Source: M3007 sp964481485 (lineage in GTDB: Bacteria > Bacteroidota > Bacteroidia > Chitinophagales > Saprospiraceae). Taken from it: DNA of 14,307 bases. The DNA lies in contig CAYZVM010000157.1 in NCBI GenBank assembly GCA_964481485.1, positions 1 through 14,307 on the forward strand, given 5' to 3'. A program made the translations under genes and the position numbers. Position 1 is the stretch's first letter; every line of letters starts with the position of its first letter. Below the pieces are notes generated by a model that saw only the letters and a list, made by a program, of their open reading frames with translations, was not told where the DNA came from and did no database searches. Shown here in pieces: positions 6,684-14,294 of the stretch.

Positions 6684-6799
6684 ACCTAAATAGCCAAATT
6701 TTAACACCGATTTAAGGCCAACAGCATGAAACTTCCGACCCCGTCCGAGGTCTAACAGTCGTTCCATTCAATTTAAACAAAAAAGGAACTTCTGTAAAC

Positions 6800-7258
6800 A
6801 TGAAACTACAACTGTTGTCCAAATCGCTTTTCGCAGCACTTTTCGTAATTTTTGCTGCTGCCAACCTGACCGCTCAAACCGAGCCAGCCCCCGCACCCAA
6901 ACCTGCCAAAGTAAAGTCGGCCGAACGCCAGCAAAAACACGCTGAAACCGAAGCCGCAGAACTCAACCTGACTCCAGAGCAAAAGGCTCAGTTCCAGAAA
7001 ATTGACGACGAGTACAAAGCCAAATCAAAAGCCAGCAGAAGCGCAAAAAAAGAAGAGGCTGCCAAGATGCGCGAGGAAAAAATGAAAGCCAAAAAAGCAG
7101 TGTTGAACCCCGAGCAGGCTGCCAAGTTTGACGAAATGCAGGCGAAAAGGAAAGCCAAGTACGAAGAAAAGAAAGGGAAAAAAGATGCGCGCAAATCGGA
7201 GCGCAAATCCAATAAGGCTGAAAAAAAGGCCATCAAAAAAGAGATGGAAAAACAATAA
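6800..7258 (+). CDS. Secreted Lys/Glu/Ala-rich LTxxQ-motif protein (Spy/CpxP or DUF4890-like)
   Basis: A 152-residue periplasmic protein. The signal peptide covers residues 1-25 (Lys2 and Lys8, hydrophobic core 9-22, cleavage likely after LTA). A proline/alanine linker (29-36) leads into an almost wholly helical, highly charged region rich in Lys, Glu and Ala. Two repeats of the LTxxQ type are visible, LNLTPEQKAQFQKI (55-68) and VLNPEQAAKFDEM (101-113), spaced 45 residues apart as in the Spy/CpxP envelope-stress chaperones and in the DUF4890 proteins of Bacteroidota. The C-terminal 35 residues are extremely basic. A periplasmic chaperone or metal-binding role is family-level inference. Upstream AGGAAC (6784-6789) sits 10 nt before the ATG and is one of the few Shine-Dalgarno-like sites in the window. 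A strong terminator follows. Confidence 0.75.
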   Translation: MKLQLLSKSLFAALFVIFAAANLTAQTEPAPAPKPAKVKSAERQQKHAETEAAELNLTPEQKAQFQKIDDEYKAKSKASRSAKKEEAAKMREEKMKAKKAVLNPEQAAKFDEMQAKRKAKYEEKKGKKDARKSERKSNKAEKKAIKKEMEKQ

Positions 7259-7291
7259 TTAGACGGCTAAATGCCTGACAATAAAACCATT

Positions 7292-7325
7292 GCCCCGTTT
7301 GCTTTCAGCAGACGGGGCTTTTTTT
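7292..7325 (+). terminator. Strong intrinsic terminator
   Basis: GCCCCGTTTGC (7292-7302) pairs with GCAGACGGGGC (7308-7318) through an 11-bp stem with one G-U pair, followed by seven Ts. It lies between the convergent LTxxQ-protein and ubiX-family genes, 33 nt after the former. Confidence 0.9.
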
Positions 7326-7330
7326 GTGGG

Positions 7331-7894
7331 CTATTTCGTCTCTCCCCACCGGTAACTTTCCAACTCCAAACCCACCAAATCCAACACCCTATCCACCACC
7401 GTGGCAGCAATGCTTTCCAAATCGGTCGGTTTTGAATAAAAAGAAGGGCTCGCGGGGCAGATGATGCCGCCTGCCTCGGTCACGGTTTTCATATTGTTGA
7501 TGTGAATCAGGCTGAGCGGCGTGTCGCGGGTAAGGAGGATGAGGCGGCGGCGCTCTTTCAAAATGACATCGGCGGCGCGGGTCACGAGGTCATTGCTGAT
7601 GCCAGTGGCGATGCGGGCCAAAGTCCCCATGGAGCAAGGGCAGACAATCATCGTGTCGTACTTCGCCGAGCCGGAAGCAAAAGGCGCGTAGAAGTCGTTT
7701 TTTTCGTAAAATTTGAAAGGATAACGGGAAAAATCCACCGGGCCGATTTCAAGTTCCCAATTTACTTTGGCGTTGTCGGAAAGCACAATGCCGACTGCAT
7801 CTAATTGATTTTGAAGCCCTAACAATTTGTCGAGCAGCACCTTGGCATAAATGGAGCCGGAAGAACCGGTGATGGCAACCACGAGTTTACGCAT
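7331..7894 (-). CDS. ubiX: UbiX/Pad1-family flavin prenyltransferase
   Basis: The family prenylates reduced FMN with dimethylallyl (pyro)phosphate to make prenyl-FMN, the cofactor of UbiD-type decarboxylases. The protein has 187 residues, typical for the family. Seen: the N-terminal flavin-binding TGSSGSIYA (9-17), SDNAKVNWE (39-47), the signature CPCSMGTLARIATGISNDL (85-103), RAADVILKERRRLILLTRDTPLS (106-128) and NMKTVTEAGGIICPASPSFY (134-153). The family motifs are intact and in order. No UbiD partner is in the window, so the substrate pathway (quinone synthesis or aromatic-acid metabolism) cannot be told. It is divergent from the large lipoprotein gene, with only 43 nt between the starts. 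Confidence 0.93.
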   Translation of the reverse strand: MRKLVVAITGSSGSIYAKVLLDKLLGLQNQLDAVGIVLSDNAKVNWELEIGPVDFSRYPFKFYEKNDFYAPFASGSAKYDTMIVCPCSMGTLARIATGISNDLVTRAADVILKERRRLILLTRDTPLSLIHINNMKTVTEAGGIICPASPSFYSKPTDLESIAATVVDRVLDLVGLELESYRWGETK

Positions 7895-7901
7895 ACAATA
7901 T

Positions 7902-7909
7902 TACTTTTG
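7902..7909 (+). promoter_or_regulatory. -7 promoter element of the FG-GAP lipoprotein gene
   Basis: TACTTTTG is a perfect TAnnTTTG, 28 nt before the ATG at 7938. The region where -33 would lie is inside the first codons of the ubiX-family gene and contains no clear TTG. Confidence 0.5.
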
Positions 7910-7937
7910 TTGCTGTTGAAATCGAACAACCAACCTT

Positions 7938-10900
7938 ATGACACAATCTTTAGTTTTTCGGCATCCCGTTCACGGTGTTTTTCTATTGCTCCTCATTTTG
8001 TCGCTCATCGGCGCTTGCCAAAAAAGCGAGGAGAAAAAGACCAACGGCACCACTGACGATATCGCCCCGCCGCCCGATGCATTGTTCCAAAAAATGCCAT
8101 CGTCGCACACCAACATCAATTTTGCCGTTGAGGTTCAGGAAGATTTTGTGAACAATATCATACGCAACGCCAATTTCTACAATGGCGGCGGCGTGGGCGT
8201 GATAGACGCGAACAAAGACGGGCTGCAAGATTTGTATTTCACTTCGACGACCGGGCGTTGCAGACTTTATTTGAACGAAGGCAATTTCAAATTCCGCGAC
8301 ATCACCGACGTGGCAGGTGTGGCTGCCCAAGAGGGTTTCAAAACCGGCGTCGTAATCGCCGACGCGAACGGCGATGGTTGGGACGACATTTATGTGTGTC
8401 GGGCGGGTCAGCATCCTGGCGGACATCGGCGCAATTTGCTGTTTATCAATAATAAAAACAGTACGTTCACCGAAAGCGGCAAAGCCTACGGCGTGGACGA
8501 CCCCTCGGCCAGCAACTGCGCCAATTTCTTCGATTACGACCTCGACGGCGACCTCGATTTGTATGTACTCAACTTTCCCACCGATTTCGATTTGGCGCAC
8601 CGCATGGATTTGAAACAACTGCCCGACGGAAAAGTGGTGCGCAACAAAGAGCCGCACACAGAATTTGATTCCGACCGCCTGTACCGCAACAACGGCAACG
8701 GCGCTTTCACCGACGTGAGCAAACAGGCCGGCATCCGCAACATCGGGTTTGGCCTCAGCAGCCTCGCGCTCGACTGGAACGGCGACAACTACCCCGACAT
8801 CCTCGTCGCCAACGACTATATCGAACCCGATTTTCTCTATATCAACAACCGAAACGGGACTTTCACCGACCACGCCGAAAAGAGTTTCCGCCACCAAGCC
8901 AACCACACCATGGGTACCGACGCGCCCGACATCAACGGCGACGGATTCCCCGATTTGGTCGCGCTCGATATGTTGGCCGAAGATTATCAGCGCCAAAAAA
9001 CGCTCGGCACCATCATGAAAACCGACCGCTACAAAACCTTGCTCAGTTACGGCTACGGCCATCAAATGATGCGCAACGTGCTGCAAATCAACAACTCAAA
9101 CAGTCCGGGGCAAACACCCACGTTCAGCGAAATCGGCTGCATGGCGGGCATTTTCCAAACAGACTGGAGCTGGAGCGTGCTCGGCCAAGACTTCGACCAC
9201 GACGGCTGGCCCGACCTTTTTATCACCAACGGCTACCGCCGCGAAGTGACCGACCTCGATTATGTACAGTTCACCGACGACTCTATCAACAAACTTTACG
9301 GCGGCATCAGCCCCAAACACTTCAAGACCATTTACGATTATCTCAACCTGATTCCCTCCACACCGCTGCGCAATTATGCCTATAAAAACAACGGTGATTT
9401 GACTTTTGAAAACAAAACCATCGGCTGGGGATTCACGGACAAAACATTCTCGAACGGCGCGGCCTACGCCGACTTGGACAACGACGGCGACCTAGACCTC
9501 GTGGTCAGCAACATAGAAACCGAAGCCCTCGTGTACCGCAACACCGCCGCCGACACAAAAAAGGGGAATTCGCTGCTCTTGCGCTTTGAAGGCGCGCCCG
9601 GCAATCCCTCGGCTTTCAACACCGTCGCCCGTGTGACGGCAGGCGGGAAAGTGTGGCAGCAGGAACTCTCGCCCGTGCGGGGATTCTATTCCTGCAACGA
9701 ACCCATGCTGCATTTTGGCCTTGGCAACATCGGCACCATTGACAAATTGGAAGTCCTGTTCCCGCCCAGCAACAAACTCGTCACCCTCACCAATCTACCT
9801 GCCAACCAACGACTTACCGTAAAAATAGCCGATGCCAAACCCGGAAAATTGACACCGCTGACACCACCGCGCAATCAATTTTTCCAAGAAATGAGCGGCA
9901 GCAAAGGACTCGAATACACGCACAAAGAGGACGAATACGAAGACTTCGACGTAGAGCGGCTGCTGCCGTGGAGGCTTTCCACACCCGGCCCCGCCATTGC
10001 CGTCGGTGACATGAATGGCGACCAACTCGACGACTTTTACATCGGCGGTGCGGCGGGCGAGGCGGGTGCGTTGTTTGTCCAAAATACCAACGGACAATTC
10101 GCCCGCACCGCGCAGGCAACTTGGGATGCCGACAAAACCTACGAAGATTCGGGCATGGCCTTTTTGGATGCAGACGGCGATAGCGACCTCGATTTGTTCG
10201 TGGCCAGCGGCGGCAACAGCGCGGCGGGCGGCCAACGTGCCTATCAGCCCCGGCTCTACACCAACGACGGAAAAGGCAACTTCACCCGTGCCGCCAACGC
10301 CCTGCCGACCATCACCGACAGCGGCTCGGCGGTCGCAACTTTTGACTACGACGGCGATGGCGACCTCGATATTTTCCTCGGCGGTTGGTGTATGCCCGGC
10401 TCTTGGCCGCTCACGCCGACAAGCCATGTCTTGCGCAACGAAAAAGGCGTTTTCACAGAAGCCACTTCGCAAATCGCCCCCGCCTTCTCCTACTGCGGCA
10501 TGGTGCGCGATATCCTTTTTGCCGACCTCGACGGCGACAAAAAACCGGAAATGCTCGTGGCTGGCGAGTGGATGCCCGTCACCGTTTTCAAATACAGCGG
10601 CGGAAAATTTGAGGATGCGACGACCCAGTTCGGCCTCGACCAGACGCAGGGATTTTGGCGCAGCCTCGCCACCGCCGATTTTGACGGCGATGGCGACATG
10701 GATTTGGTGGCCGGCAATCTGGGGCTGAACACCCGCCTCCGCGCCGCGCCGCAGGAGCCGCTTTTTGTGTATGCCAAAGATTTTGACAGCAACGGCAGCC
10801 TCGACCCGCTCATGGGATACACCCAAAACGGCACGGAATATCCGCTCGCGCTCCGCGAGGTTTTGCTGAAACAATTGCCGGGTTTGAAGAAAAAATTTGT

Positions 10901-11375
10901 GCGCAATGCCCCCTACGCTTATGCCAAAATGGAAGACCTTTTTCCGCGCACAGAACTGCAAACGGCCAAACGTTTTCAGGCTAACGTGTTGACTTCCTGT
11001 TACTTTGAAAACAAAAACGGCAAGTTTGTTTTAAAACCCCTGCCCAACGAGGCGCAGGTTTCGCCCGCCAATGCTTTTGTCGTGGCCGACCTCAATGCCG
11101 ATGGGAAACAGGACATCCTCCTCGTCGGCAACGACTACGGCCAGCAAGTGGAGACCGGCCCCATCACTGCGGGCAACGGCCTCGCGCTGCTCAATGACGG
11201 CAATGGAAATTTCAAACCTGTGCCGGCCAGCCAGTCGGGATTGTGGGCAAACAAAGATGCCCGCAGCCTGAAAATGCTGCAATCGGCGGGCGGGAAAACG
11301 CTCTTGATGGTGGGAAACAATGACGGGAGGATGCAGGTTTTTGAGATGAAAAGAGGCGGCGGCGTGGTGCAGTAG
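7938..11375 (+). CDS. CRTAC1-like FG-GAP/VCBS repeat lipoprotein with ASPIC/UnbV domain
   Basis: A 1145-residue surface or periplasmic lipoprotein of unknown substrate. A lipoprotein signal ends LIGAC, making Cys27 the lipid-anchored residue. The following QKSEE resembles the surface-export tail described for Bacteroidota lipoproteins, so exposure on the outside is likely. The chain holds 14 calcium-binding DxDxDG-like loops of FG-GAP type: seven at about residues 90-521 (DANKDGLQDLY, DANGDGWDDIY, DYDLDGDLDLY and others) and seven at about 691-1061 (DMNGDQLDDFY to DLNADGKQDIL). An ASPIC/UnbV domain (about 545-630; VRGFYSCNEPMLHFGLG) lies between them. Two beta-propellers flanking the ASPIC domain is the natural reading. 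Such proteins often travel with SusC/SusD glycan-uptake genes; none are seen here. The gene is intact and has its own -7 element and a downstream hairpin. Confidence 0.93.
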   Translation: MTQSLVFRHPVHGVFLLLLILSLIGACQKSEEKKTNGTTDDIAPPPDALFQKMPSSHTNINFAVEVQEDFVNNIIRNANFYNGGGVGVIDANKDGLQDLYFTSTTGRCRLYLNEGNFKFRDITDVAGVAAQEGFKTGVVIADANGDGWDDIYVCRAGQHPGGHRRNLLFINNKNSTFTESGKAYGVDDPSASNCANFFDYDLDGDLDLYVLNFPTDFDLAHRMDLKQLPDGKVVRNKEPHTEFDSDRLYRNNGNGAFTDVSKQAGIRNIGFGLSSLALDWNGDNYPDILVANDYIEPDFLYINNRNGTFTDHAEKSFRHQANHTMGTDAPDINGDGFPDLVALDMLAEDYQRQKTLGTIMKTDRYKTLLSYGYGHQMMRNVLQINNSNSPGQTPTFSEIGCMAGIFQTDWSWSVLGQDFDHDGWPDLFITNGYRREVTDLDYVQFTDDSINKLYGGISPKHFKTIYDYLNLIPSTPLRNYAYKNNGDLTFENKTIGWGFTDKTFSNGAAYADLDNDGDLDLVVSNIETEALVYRNTAADTKKGNSLLLRFEGAPGNPSAFNTVARVTAGGKVWQQELSPVRGFYSCNEPMLHFGLGNIGTIDKLEVLFPPSNKLVTLTNLPANQRLTVKIADAKPGKLTPLTPPRNQFFQEMSGSKGLEYTHKEDEYEDFDVERLLPWRLSTPGPAIAVGDMNGDQLDDFYIGGAAGEAGALFVQNTNGQFARTAQATWDADKTYEDSGMAFLDADGDSDLDLFVASGGNSAAGGQRAYQPRLYTNDGKGNFTRAANALPTITDSGSAVATFDYDGDGDLDIFLGGWCMPGSWPLTPTSHVLRNEKGVFTEATSQIAPAFSYCGMVRDILFADLDGDKKPEMLVAGEWMPVTVFKYSGGKFEDATTQFGLDQTQGFWRSLATADFDGDGDMDLVAGNLGLNTRLRAAPQEPLFVYAKDFDSNGSLDPLMGYTQNGTEYPLALREVLLKQLPGLKKKFVRNAPYAYAKMEDLFPRTELQTAKRFQANVLTSCYFENKNGKFVLKPLPNEAQVSPANAFVVADLNADGKQDILLVGNDYGQQVETGPITAGNGLALLNDGNGNFKPVPASQSGLWANKDARSLKMLQSAGGKTLLMVGNNDGRMQVFEMKRGGGVVQ

Positions 11376-11398
11376 AGGTCTTTGGCATAAAAACAGAC

Positions 11399-11440
11399 GG
11401 CTCCATCCCGCGCATTTAGTGAGATGGAGCCATCCGTTTT
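11399..11440 (+). terminator. Probable terminator after the FG-GAP lipoprotein gene
   Basis: GGCTCCATC (11399-11407) pairs perfectly with GATGGAGCC (11423-11431) around a 15-nt loop, followed by ATCCGTTTT. The T-run is short on this strand. On the minus strand five Ts follow a few bases after the stem, so it may act in both directions. Confidence 0.6.
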
Positions 11441-11496
11441 GGGGAGTCCCAATTTGAGATGTCGGATTTTTCCAATTTTCGCCTTTGGTACGCCCG

Positions 11497-11504
11497 TTCC
11501 TTTG
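11497..11504 (+). promoter_or_regulatory. Possible -7 element of the second cupin gene
   Basis: TTCCTTTG differs from TAnnTTTG at one position (T for A) and lies 42 nt before the ATG at 11547. No convincing -33 element was found at the right distance. Confidence 0.3.
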
Positions 11505-11546
11505 CAGTGTTATTTTTTGATTGCTCAACCTAAACACACAATTGCT

Positions 11547-11978
11547 ATGACAACAGTCAATTTGAATGCACTGGAACTCGCCGAATTCACCGGCAAATTC
11601 GACCCCCAACAACACTGCCGCTCCAGTTTCCCAATGCTGGGCGCACACGGCACACAACACTCCGCAACGGTTTATTTCGAGTTGGAGCCCGGCAAAAAAC
11701 TCGGCAGGCACACCGACAGTGCCGAGGAGTTGCTGCTGATATTGGAAGGCACGGTGGAAGCATTGGTCGGTGCGGAAAAAGGCGTACTATCCAAAGGCGA
11801 AATGGCGCTGGTGCCGGTGATGGTGCCGCACGATTTGCGCAACATCGGCACCACGAAAGCCAAAGTGCTGGGCTTTTTTGGCGGCGCCAACCACATCGTC
11901 GCCACCTTCGACCAGACTTGGCTACCGCTCGACTCGAACTCCGTGAACACCGCCGAGGTGTTCGGGCAGCAAGGGTAA
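11547..11978 (+). CDS. Small single-domain cupin protein
   Basis: A 143-residue cytoplasmic protein consisting essentially of one cupin barrel (about residues 38-115). Motif 1 is PGKKLGRHTDSAEELLLILEG, with His55, Asp57 and Glu60/Glu61. Motif 2 is GEMALVPVMVPHDLRNIG, with His95. The usual second histidine of motif 1 (HxH) is replaced by Asp57, a common variant whose metal binding is less certain. The start is the ATG at 11547; the frame extends upstream to 11424 through the terminator hairpin, which is implausible. It is unrelated in detail to the cupin at 3359-3895. Neighbours on the same strand are separated by hairpins, so it is probably transcribed alone. Substrate unknown. Confidence 0.83.
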   Translation: MTTVNLNALELAEFTGKFDPQQHCRSSFPMLGAHGTQHSATVYFELEPGKKLGRHTDSAEELLLILEGTVEALVGAEKGVLSKGEMALVPVMVPHDLRNIGTTKAKVLGFFGGANHIVATFDQTWLPLDSNSVNTAEVFGQQG

Positions 11979-12014
11979 AATTGGACAAAGTCGCGGTTCC
12001 TAAAAGGACAACAC

Positions 12015-12051
12015 GAGCCTCCTGTGACGATTCACAGGGGGCTCTTTTTTT
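12015..12051 (+). terminator. Strong intrinsic terminator after the second cupin
   Basis: GAGCCTCCTGTG (12015-12026) pairs with CACAGGGGGCTC (12033-12044) through 12 bp with one G-U pair, a 6-nt loop and seven Ts (12045-12051). Confidence 0.92.
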
Positions 12052-12154
12052 CTAAAATCATGCTTTTTTTTGAAAAAAAGCCCCGTTTGTGCGACCTGCT
12101 GGGCATTTGGCGGGTCTGGCATTGTGCGCTCATCCTTTCAGGAAAAAATCAAAA

Positions 12155-13003
12155 ATGAATATTCAGATAAATGAATTTGTCCCCCGGGACAGGTTGAAGC
12201 CGTTTGTTGAACTTTTTTGGGAAGGCGATTTCAACACGAATTCGGACGGGACGCTCCGGCAGCGCGTGGTGCCAAACGGCTATATGGAATTGGTGATGCA
12301 CCTGACCGACCTGCATTGCGATTTGTTCAAAAACGACAACTGGTCGCAGTCGCCGCACTACACGATTATTGGCCTGCATACGCAGACTTATGAGGTGCGT
12401 TTCGGCAGTTATGTGCGTGTTTTTGGCATTCGCTTCAAGCCCGAAGGTTTTTACGACATTTTCGGAGTGCCTGCTGCCGAGTTCGGCGACACCTTTGATG
12501 ATATGGGCAATGTGTTGGGAAAGAAGTTTCAGGCTTACAGCGAGCGGCTGAAAACATCCGGCGATTTGGCCGAAATGCTTTTGCTCACGGAGCAATATTT
12601 GATGGCGCAATTGGAAAGGCGACGGTTCGAGGAAAATTATATCCATCGCGCGGCAGAACTTATCCGTCAGTCAAAAGGATTTACCCGGATAGAAGATTTG
12701 TCGAAACAGGTATTTGTCAGCGCCCGCCAATTAGAGCGCTCTTTTAAACAACATCTGGGGGTCAGCCCAAAATTCTATATGCGGATTGCCCGGCTCAATG
12801 AGGCGCAGCGCCTCCTCGAAACCCGCCCGTCGCTCAGTTTGACGCAACTTTCTTATGAATGTGGCTACGCCGACCAAGCCCATTTTATCCACGACTTCAA
12901 TGATTTCATCGGGATAAGGCCGAAGCATTTTGTAAAAAAGCGGGAAGATTTTATTGTCAACGCGCATTTGGCGGCGTTGGCGCAGCCCGACACGGGTTTT
13001 TGA
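12155..13003 (+). CDS. AraC/XylS-family transcriptional regulator
   Basis: A 282-residue regulator. The N-terminal half (about 1-150) starts FVPRDRLKPFVELFWEGDF and includes VVPNGYMELVMHL and VRVFGIRFKPEGFYDIFGVP. It matches the sensor region found in many Bacteroidota AraC proteins (DUF6597-like by pattern) rather than the arabinose-type cupin. The C-terminal AraC DNA-binding domain (about 165-265) has two helix-turn-helix units: IEDLSKQVFVSARQLERSFK (179-198) and LTQLSYECGYADQAHFIHDF (229-248), ending with the family signature GIRPKHFVKKRED. The ATG at 12155 has AGGA (12140-12143) 11 nt upstream; the frame upstream of it lacks family residues. The gene converges with the YtxH-type gene. The ligand is unknown; it may control either neighbour or a distant gene. 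Confidence 0.9.
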   Translation: MNIQINEFVPRDRLKPFVELFWEGDFNTNSDGTLRQRVVPNGYMELVMHLTDLHCDLFKNDNWSQSPHYTIIGLHTQTYEVRFGSYVRVFGIRFKPEGFYDIFGVPAAEFGDTFDDMGNVLGKKFQAYSERLKTSGDLAEMLLLTEQYLMAQLERRRFEENYIHRAAELIRQSKGFTRIEDLSKQVFVSARQLERSFKQHLGVSPKFYMRIARLNEAQRLLETRPSLSLTQLSYECGYADQAHFIHDFNDFIGIRPKHFVKKREDFIVNAHLAALAQPDTGF

Positions 13004-13021
13004 CCGCAGCCCATGTCGGGC
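12985..13021. other. Hairpin across the AraC-gene stop codon
   Basis: GCCCGACA (12985-12992) pairs perfectly with TGTCGGGC (13014-13021), extended inward by GGG/CCC after one mismatch, and the TGA (13001-13003) sits in the loop. There is no T-run after the stem on either strand, so it is at best a transcript-end stabiliser between convergent genes rather than an ordinary terminator. Confidence 0.4.
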
Positions 13022-13045
13022 GTGGTGGCGCCAAAGGCCGTGTCG

Positions 13046-13393
13046 TCACACTTTGTTGGAGGTCAGGGCTTTTTCCACAAGTTTAGCTTTGGTCTTGGCG
13101 GCCTCTTTGCCCTTTTCAAAACTTTCTTTGACTTTATCAAAAGCCGCGTCCGCAGAGTTGCTGATGTCGCTCATGTAGTTTTTGGCCTGCCCGGCAAAAT
13201 CGTTGATAGCGGACTGTGCGGTATCGGCCATCATATTGATTTTTTCCGTGGCTTCTTTTGCGGTTTCCTTGATGCTTTTCTCCGCATTTTTGCGGGCTTT
13301 GCGTCCTTTGTCAGAGTTGAGGTAGTATCCGGCGATGCCGCCAGCGAGGGCTCCAAAACCCATGGCGAGCAAGATTTTTGAACTGTTTTTCAT
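13046..13393 (-). CDS. YtxH-type small membrane protein
   Basis: A 115-residue protein with one glycine-rich N-terminal membrane helix (about 7-24, LLAMGFGALAGGIAGYYL), then a short basic stretch (NSDKGRKARKNAEKS), and a long charged amphipathic helix or coiled coil with repeated Ala/Lys/Glu to the end. This is the pattern of the YtxH family, general-stress-associated proteins of unknown mechanism; the match is by architecture, not by a catalytic motif. The ATG at 13393-13391 is the natural start, as the membrane helix follows immediately. The upstream leader carries one arm of a 15-bp inverted repeat 9 nt before the start codon. The gene converges with the AraC-type regulator, 42 nt apart. 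Confidence 0.8.
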   Translation of the reverse strand: MKNSSKILLAMGFGALAGGIAGYYLNSDKGRKARKNAEKSIKETAKEATEKINMMADTAQSAINDFAGQAKNYMSDISNSADAAFDKVKESFEKGKEAAKTKAKLVEKALTSNKV

Positions 13394-13402
13394 GCTGTTA
13401 AA

Positions 13403-13511
13403 ATTTTAAGACCAAAAGAGTCGGTTGAGAAATATGGAGCGTGAAATCCGCCCCTTATTACTTTTTCAACACCAAAAAATGAGAAGATGTTGCCCATTTT
13501 GGTCTTAAAAT
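13403..13511. repeat. Perfect 15-bp inverted repeat, 79 bp apart, upstream of the YtxH-type gene
   Basis: ATTTTAAGACCAAAA (13403-13417) and TTTTGGTCTTAAAAT (13497-13511) are exact inverted copies, and the match ends abruptly on both sides. The enclosed DNA has no convincing gene. The near arm is 9 nt from the ytxH-type start codon. It may be a pair of operator sites for looping, a long-range leader hairpin, or the ends of a very small mobile element. The whole 13394-13574 interval otherwise shows no gene, and no perfect TAnnTTTG on the minus strand. Confidence 0.5.
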
Positions 13512-13574
13512 CAAATTTTGTGGCTAAACGACTTCTTGATATTTGGTAGGCTATGCGATGCAGCATACAGCACC

Positions 13575-13706
13575 TCATTTCCCAAACCCAATCCCCCGCC
13601 GCACAAACAAATTCAACTTGTCCTTGTCGAATGTGAATGTCGCCACATCGTCGAGCGTGATGGCAAGTTTACTTGACTTGCAACAGATTATTGAGTCGTT
13701 GGCATA
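13575..13706 (-). pseudogene. Apparent orphaned 3' end of a gene
   Basis: On the minus strand a frame open from 13706 to the TGA at 13577-13575 encodes 43 residues without a start codon. From about 13667 on it looks truly coding: LAITLDDVATFTFDKDKLN, then LFVRRGIGFGK and stop, with the GC-rich third positions typical of the window (GCC, ATC, ACG, CTC, GAC, GTG). Upstream of this the DNA turns AT-rich within a few dozen bases and the frame meets a stop. The simplest reading is the C-terminal tail of a host gene whose remainder was lost or displaced by the AT-rich segment. The family is not recognised. The alternative is a chance short frame. Confidence 0.4.
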
Positions 13707-13712
13707 TCACAA

Positions 13713-14294
13713 CTAATTAATCAAAAAACCCAAAACTAATCCAATGCTAATCCCGAAACTTGCTCCAAAAATATAAGGCCATTTTTTACCAGATTGGAGT
13801 TGCCTTTGATAATGAGAATTCGAGTTTTGTAGAGACTCATTGGTTTTAGATAGTATTTCTATGTTTTCTGCCATAAGACGTATTTGATCTGTCTTTATCT
13901 CAATATCTCTTCTTTGTATACTCATAATGTCTTGCATCATCCTATTCTCAAAAGTGTTTAGAGTATCTCTATATGCTAGCAACCTATTTTCTTCTTCCAC
14001 CATTAATTCCAACCTCGAGAATTCTTTAAGTCTCGTTTCATAAATTAAAAAATCATTATTAACAACCTCAAACAGTCCTTCCAGTTCTTCTTCAGGAAAG
14101 AGAACGGCTGGATAGAGAGCATATTTTTTCATAGAAATAAGTTTCTGCAATTCGTCTCCATCTTTAACAACATATCCGTTTAGGTAAAGAGACCTGCCCT
14201 TGAAAGCAACCAATTCATGTTTTGGTATTTCTGTCTGACCAAAAATTGAGTTGAATATGCAGATACAAATTGCAACTAGGAATTTTTTTTTCAT
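13713..14294 (-). CDS. AT-rich hypothetical protein: signal peptide, coiled coil, C-terminal membrane helix
   Basis: A 193-residue protein of no recognised family. A signal peptide or signal anchor (residues 1-20, MKKKFLVAICICIFNSIFGQ) is followed by a mixed region (21-80), a long coiled coil (about 82-165, rich in Glu, Leu, Ile, Asn and Arg) and a C-terminal membrane helix (about 173-192) with small-residue spacing (FGASFGISIGLVLGF). The protein would span the periplasm with its C-terminus in the inner membrane. Base composition differs sharply: two sampled 60-base lines (13861-13920, 13921-13980) have 18 and 21 G+C, against well over half in the older genes. AT-rich codons (ATA, AGA, TTA) dominate. 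This suggests horizontal acquisition. The start has nine As after ATG. Confidence 0.75.
   Translation of the reverse strand: MKKKFLVAICICIFNSIFGQTEIPKHELVAFKGRSLYLNGYVVKDGDELQKLISMKKYALYPAVLFPEEELEGLFEVVNNDFLIYETRLKEFSRLELMVEEENRLLAYRDTLNTFENRMMQDIMSIQRRDIEIKTDQIRLMAENIEILSKTNESLQNSNSHYQRQLQSGKKWPYIFGASFGISIGLVLGFLIN

Noticed and set aside
6684..6799. Possible terminator or promoter between psd and the LTxxQ protein gene
   Set aside because: Only a 4-bp GACC/GGTC stem and no TAnnTTTG element were found; nothing supportable.
7983..9086. 367-codon minus-strand frame inside the FG-GAP gene
   Set aside because: It is the antisense of the Asp/Gly-rich repeats, giving a Val/Ala/His-rich sequence with no start context or motif.
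9795..10961. 388-codon minus-strand frame inside the FG-GAP gene
   Set aside because: Same cause as above: repeated GAC/GGC codons read backwards avoid stops.
13390..13578. 62-codon minus-strand frame upstream of the YtxH-type gene
   Set aside because: Composition is mixed with no domain, signal or promoter; it runs across the inverted repeat and into the next start codon.
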